DNA of 64,000 bases from the NCBI RefSeq assembly GCF_015471405.1, contig NZ_BLVZ01000015.1, positions 62,001 through 126,000 on the forward strand, given 5' to 3'. A model generated the notes under the pieces. The model was not told the origin of the DNA. It searched no databases and worked only from the letters and a program-made list of their open reading frames with translations. Positions 62,442-64,000 of the stretch are shown here, in pieces. Both the position numbers and the translations under genes were made by a program. Source of the DNA: Pseudomonas cichorii. GTDB taxonomy: Bacteria > Pseudomonadota > Gammaproteobacteria > Pseudomonadales > Pseudomonadaceae. Positions within the stretch are counted from its first letter, which is position 1. Every line of letters starts with the position of its first letter.

Positions 62442-63584
62442 CTACGGGGTGGTGGAGCCTTGGATGACGAGGTGGATGAAGTGCAGTTTGGCGATGGCCG
62501 GTGCGGGCAGGACGAAGGGGTAGAAGTCGGGCTGGCCCATGCTGCGTGACAGTTCGTTGAGCATGCTGGCCAGTTCTATCCAGGCGTTGATGAATGAGAG
62601 GAAGGCCGGGCCGTCGGGGTGTTGGGGGTCGTAGAGGGCTTGCAGCGGGAACGGCTGGTAGTCCAGCTCCATTTCCCGCGCACTCATGCCCAGGCCCAGC
62701 GCGGTGTCGACGGCATCCATCATGTGCAGGTAGTGCGCCCAGGTTTCTGCCCAGTCTTCCCAGGGGTGCATGGTCGCGTAGGCGCTGACGTACTGTTGCT
62801 GCCAGCCTTCCGGGGCGCCGTTCTGGTAGTGGTTCTCCAGCGCGTCGGCATAGCTGGCGCGTTCGTCGCCGAACAGGTTGCGAAAGCCGTGCAGCCAGTA
62901 GGTGTCGGCAATCAGCCGGTCCCAGTAATAGTGCCCCACTTCATGGCGGAAATGCCCCAGCAAGGTGCGATAAGGCTCGTGCATCTGTACGCGCACGGCT
63001 TCGCGGTGGGCGTCGTCGGCTTCTTCGATATTCAGGGTGATCAGGCCGTTGGCGTGGCCGGTGGTCGGCGGTTTACCTTCCAGGTCGATGCCGACAAAGT
63101 CGAAGGCCAGCCCGGTGTCTTCGTCGCTGGTCTTGGGGATGACTTCCAGCCCCAGGGAAATCAGTTGCGCCACCAAGCGCCGCTTGGCGGTTTCGACCTT
63201 GCGCCAGCGCTCGGGGTTTTCAGGGACAGAGAGGTCCGGGATAGTGCGATTCAGGCTACAGGCGATGCAGTATTCACCTGCATTGTGAGCCGGAAACAGC
63301 CAGTTGCAGGCGGCTGGCGTGTGCAGGTTGGCGCAGCGTCGGTAGAGGCCTGCGCCGGGGTCTTCGCTCAGGCGCCAGGTATCGGGCTCGGCGGCGGCTT
63401 CGATTGTGGCGATGCGTTCCTGTTCCGGTAGATAGCCCAATGCCGCCGAGCAGGCCAGGCACTGGGAGTTGGGAAAGAACACCGATTGGCCGCAGCGGCA
63501 CTGCCAGACCTTGCTGTTGCGCTTTGTTTCGCTGATGAAGGGGGCAGCGATCCTTGAACTGAGTTGTTCGAAAAAGCGGTACAT
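62442..63584 (-). CDS. Zinc-binding metallopeptidase with N-terminal zinc ribbon
   Basis: A 380-residue protein. I start at ATG 63584 (MYRFFEQLSSRIAAPF) with AGGGA upstream; the longer frame adds 31 unlikely residues. Residues about 25-45 hold a rubredoxin-like zinc ribbon (WQCRCGQSVFFPNSQCLAC). The catalytic HEVGH at 214-218 (RHEVGHYYWDRL) is the Zn site, with a downstream WEDWAETWAHYLHMMD supplying the third ligand. It fits the putative zinc-binding metallopeptidase family (PF15887-like). Substrate unknown; likely cytoplasmic. Confidence 0.88.
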   Translation of the reverse strand: MYRFFEQLSSRIAAPFISETKRNSKVWQCRCGQSVFFPNSQCLACSAALGYLPEQERIATIEAAAEPDTWRLSEDPGAGLYRRCANLHTPAACNWLFPAHNAGEYCIACSLNRTIPDLSVPENPERWRKVETAKRRLVAQLISLGLEVIPKTSDEDTGLAFDFVGIDLEGKPPTTGHANGLITLNIEEADDAHREAVRVQMHEPYRTLLGHFRHEVGHYYWDRLIADTYWLHGFRNLFGDERASYADALENHYQNGAPEGWQQQYVSAYATMHPWEDWAETWAHYLHMMDAVDTALGLGMSAREMELDYQPFPLQALYDPQHPDGPAFLSFINAWIELASMLNELSRSMGQPDFYPFVLPAPAIAKLHFIHLVIQGSTTP

Positions 63585-63722
63585 GGTGGTTTCCCTGGGG
63601 TCCGTGAACAGATTTCGTACAGAGCCTAGATCATGGGCGGTGACAGGGGTTCCGTGTTTTTGGGGGGCCTGGGACATTCAATCAGATGGCTGTCGCGGGC
63701 AAGCCCCCTCCCACAGGGATCT

Positions 63723-64000
63723 TTATTCCACTTCAATGCCCTGCCCGCTCAGGAATGCCACAAAGGCTTCTTCATCCAGCACTTCCAGGCCCAGTTCGTT
63801 GGCCTTGGTGAGTTTGGAGCCTGCGCCGGGGCCGGCGACGACGGTGTGGGTTTTGGCGGAGACGGAGCCGGATACCTTGGCACCCAGGCTTTCGAGCTTT
63901 TCCTTGGCGATGTCGCGGCTCATGCGTTCCAGCGAGCCAGTCAGGACCCAGGTCTGGCCGGCCAGCGGCAGGCCTTCGACGGTTTTCTTCTCGCTGCGCC
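63723..64000 (-). CDS. ligA: NAD-dependent DNA ligase, C-terminal BRCT part (partial)
   Basis: The last 91 residues of LigA, running off the right edge. It reads EGLPLAGQTWVLTGSLERMSR ... LESLGAKVSGSVSAKTHTVVAG, a BRCT domain with the conserved GAGSKLTKANELGLEVLDE. The enzyme seals nicks in DNA using NAD. The catalytic domains lie outside the window. Confidence 0.92.
   Translation of the reverse strand, partial: RSEKKTVEGLPLAGQTWVLTGSLERMSRDIAKEKLESLGAKVSGSVSAKTHTVVAGPGAGSKLTKANELGLEVLDEEAFVAFLSGQGIEVE

Overview
The window reads as a chromosomal segment of a fluorescent Pseudomonas, most like the P. syringae / P. viridiflava / P. cichorii side of the genus. The reasons are two tandem cbb3 oxidase operons followed by ccoGHIS, hemN, anr, apt, recR, ybaB and dnaX in Pseudomonas order, Pseudomonas REP-type palindromes, and high-GC core genes with typical Pseudomonas products. 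This assignment is inferred from gene content; no database search was run.

Layout. 1-4.8 kb: a partial gene at the edge, two paralogous Ig-like repeat proteins and a small unknown protein. 4.8-21.7 kb: the microaerobic respiration block, with a hydrolase, ccoNOQP-1, ccoNOQP-2, a Phd/PIN toxin-antitoxin pair, ccoG-H-I-S with a TauE/SafE-like membrane protein, hemN, a small unknown protein and the oxygen-sensing regulator anr. Good Anr boxes lie before ccoG and hemN, but not before either ccoN. 21.8-25.7 kb: core genes apt, recR, ybaB, dnaX. 25.9-29.0 kb: a periplasmic binding protein, a Tat-exported acid phosphatase and an amidase. 29.1-38.3 kb: a LysR regulator divergent from an eight-gene import/catabolic operon (fused ABC permease-ATPase, phytanoyl-CoA-type dioxygenase, binding protein, class II aldolase, flavoprotein, RidA, DUF1028, M20 deacetylase).

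38.3-60.8 kb is a lower-GC accessory region. It holds an extracellular-glycan type island: DUF1800 and DUF1501 exported proteins, a chitin-synthase-like GT2, a DegT aminotransferase, an NAD-dependent epimerase, an outer-membrane porin, a GT2 fused to a GH81-type endo-beta-1,3-glucanase, and a processive BcsA/CrdS-like GT2. A segment carrying porin end, AraC regulator and a small Mor-like regulator is present twice, and different parts have decayed in each copy. The island is flanked by pieces of a type VI secretion PAAR / lipase / immunity-lipoprotein cassette: a degraded effector-immunity remnant at 38.3 kb, an intact cassette at 56.7-58.5 kb, then a chimeric immunity-PAAR gene and a truncated second lipase. 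A DUF5343-like protein follows.

61.5-64 kb returns to the core: the 4.5S RNA (ffs), a C4-antisense-like structured RNA with a small protein, a zinc metallopeptidase, and the C-terminal end of ligA running off the window.

The most unusual content is the GT2-GH81 fusion in a multi-synthase glycan island, the segmental duplication with complementary decay, and the broken tandem array of T6SS effector-immunity units on both sides of that island.
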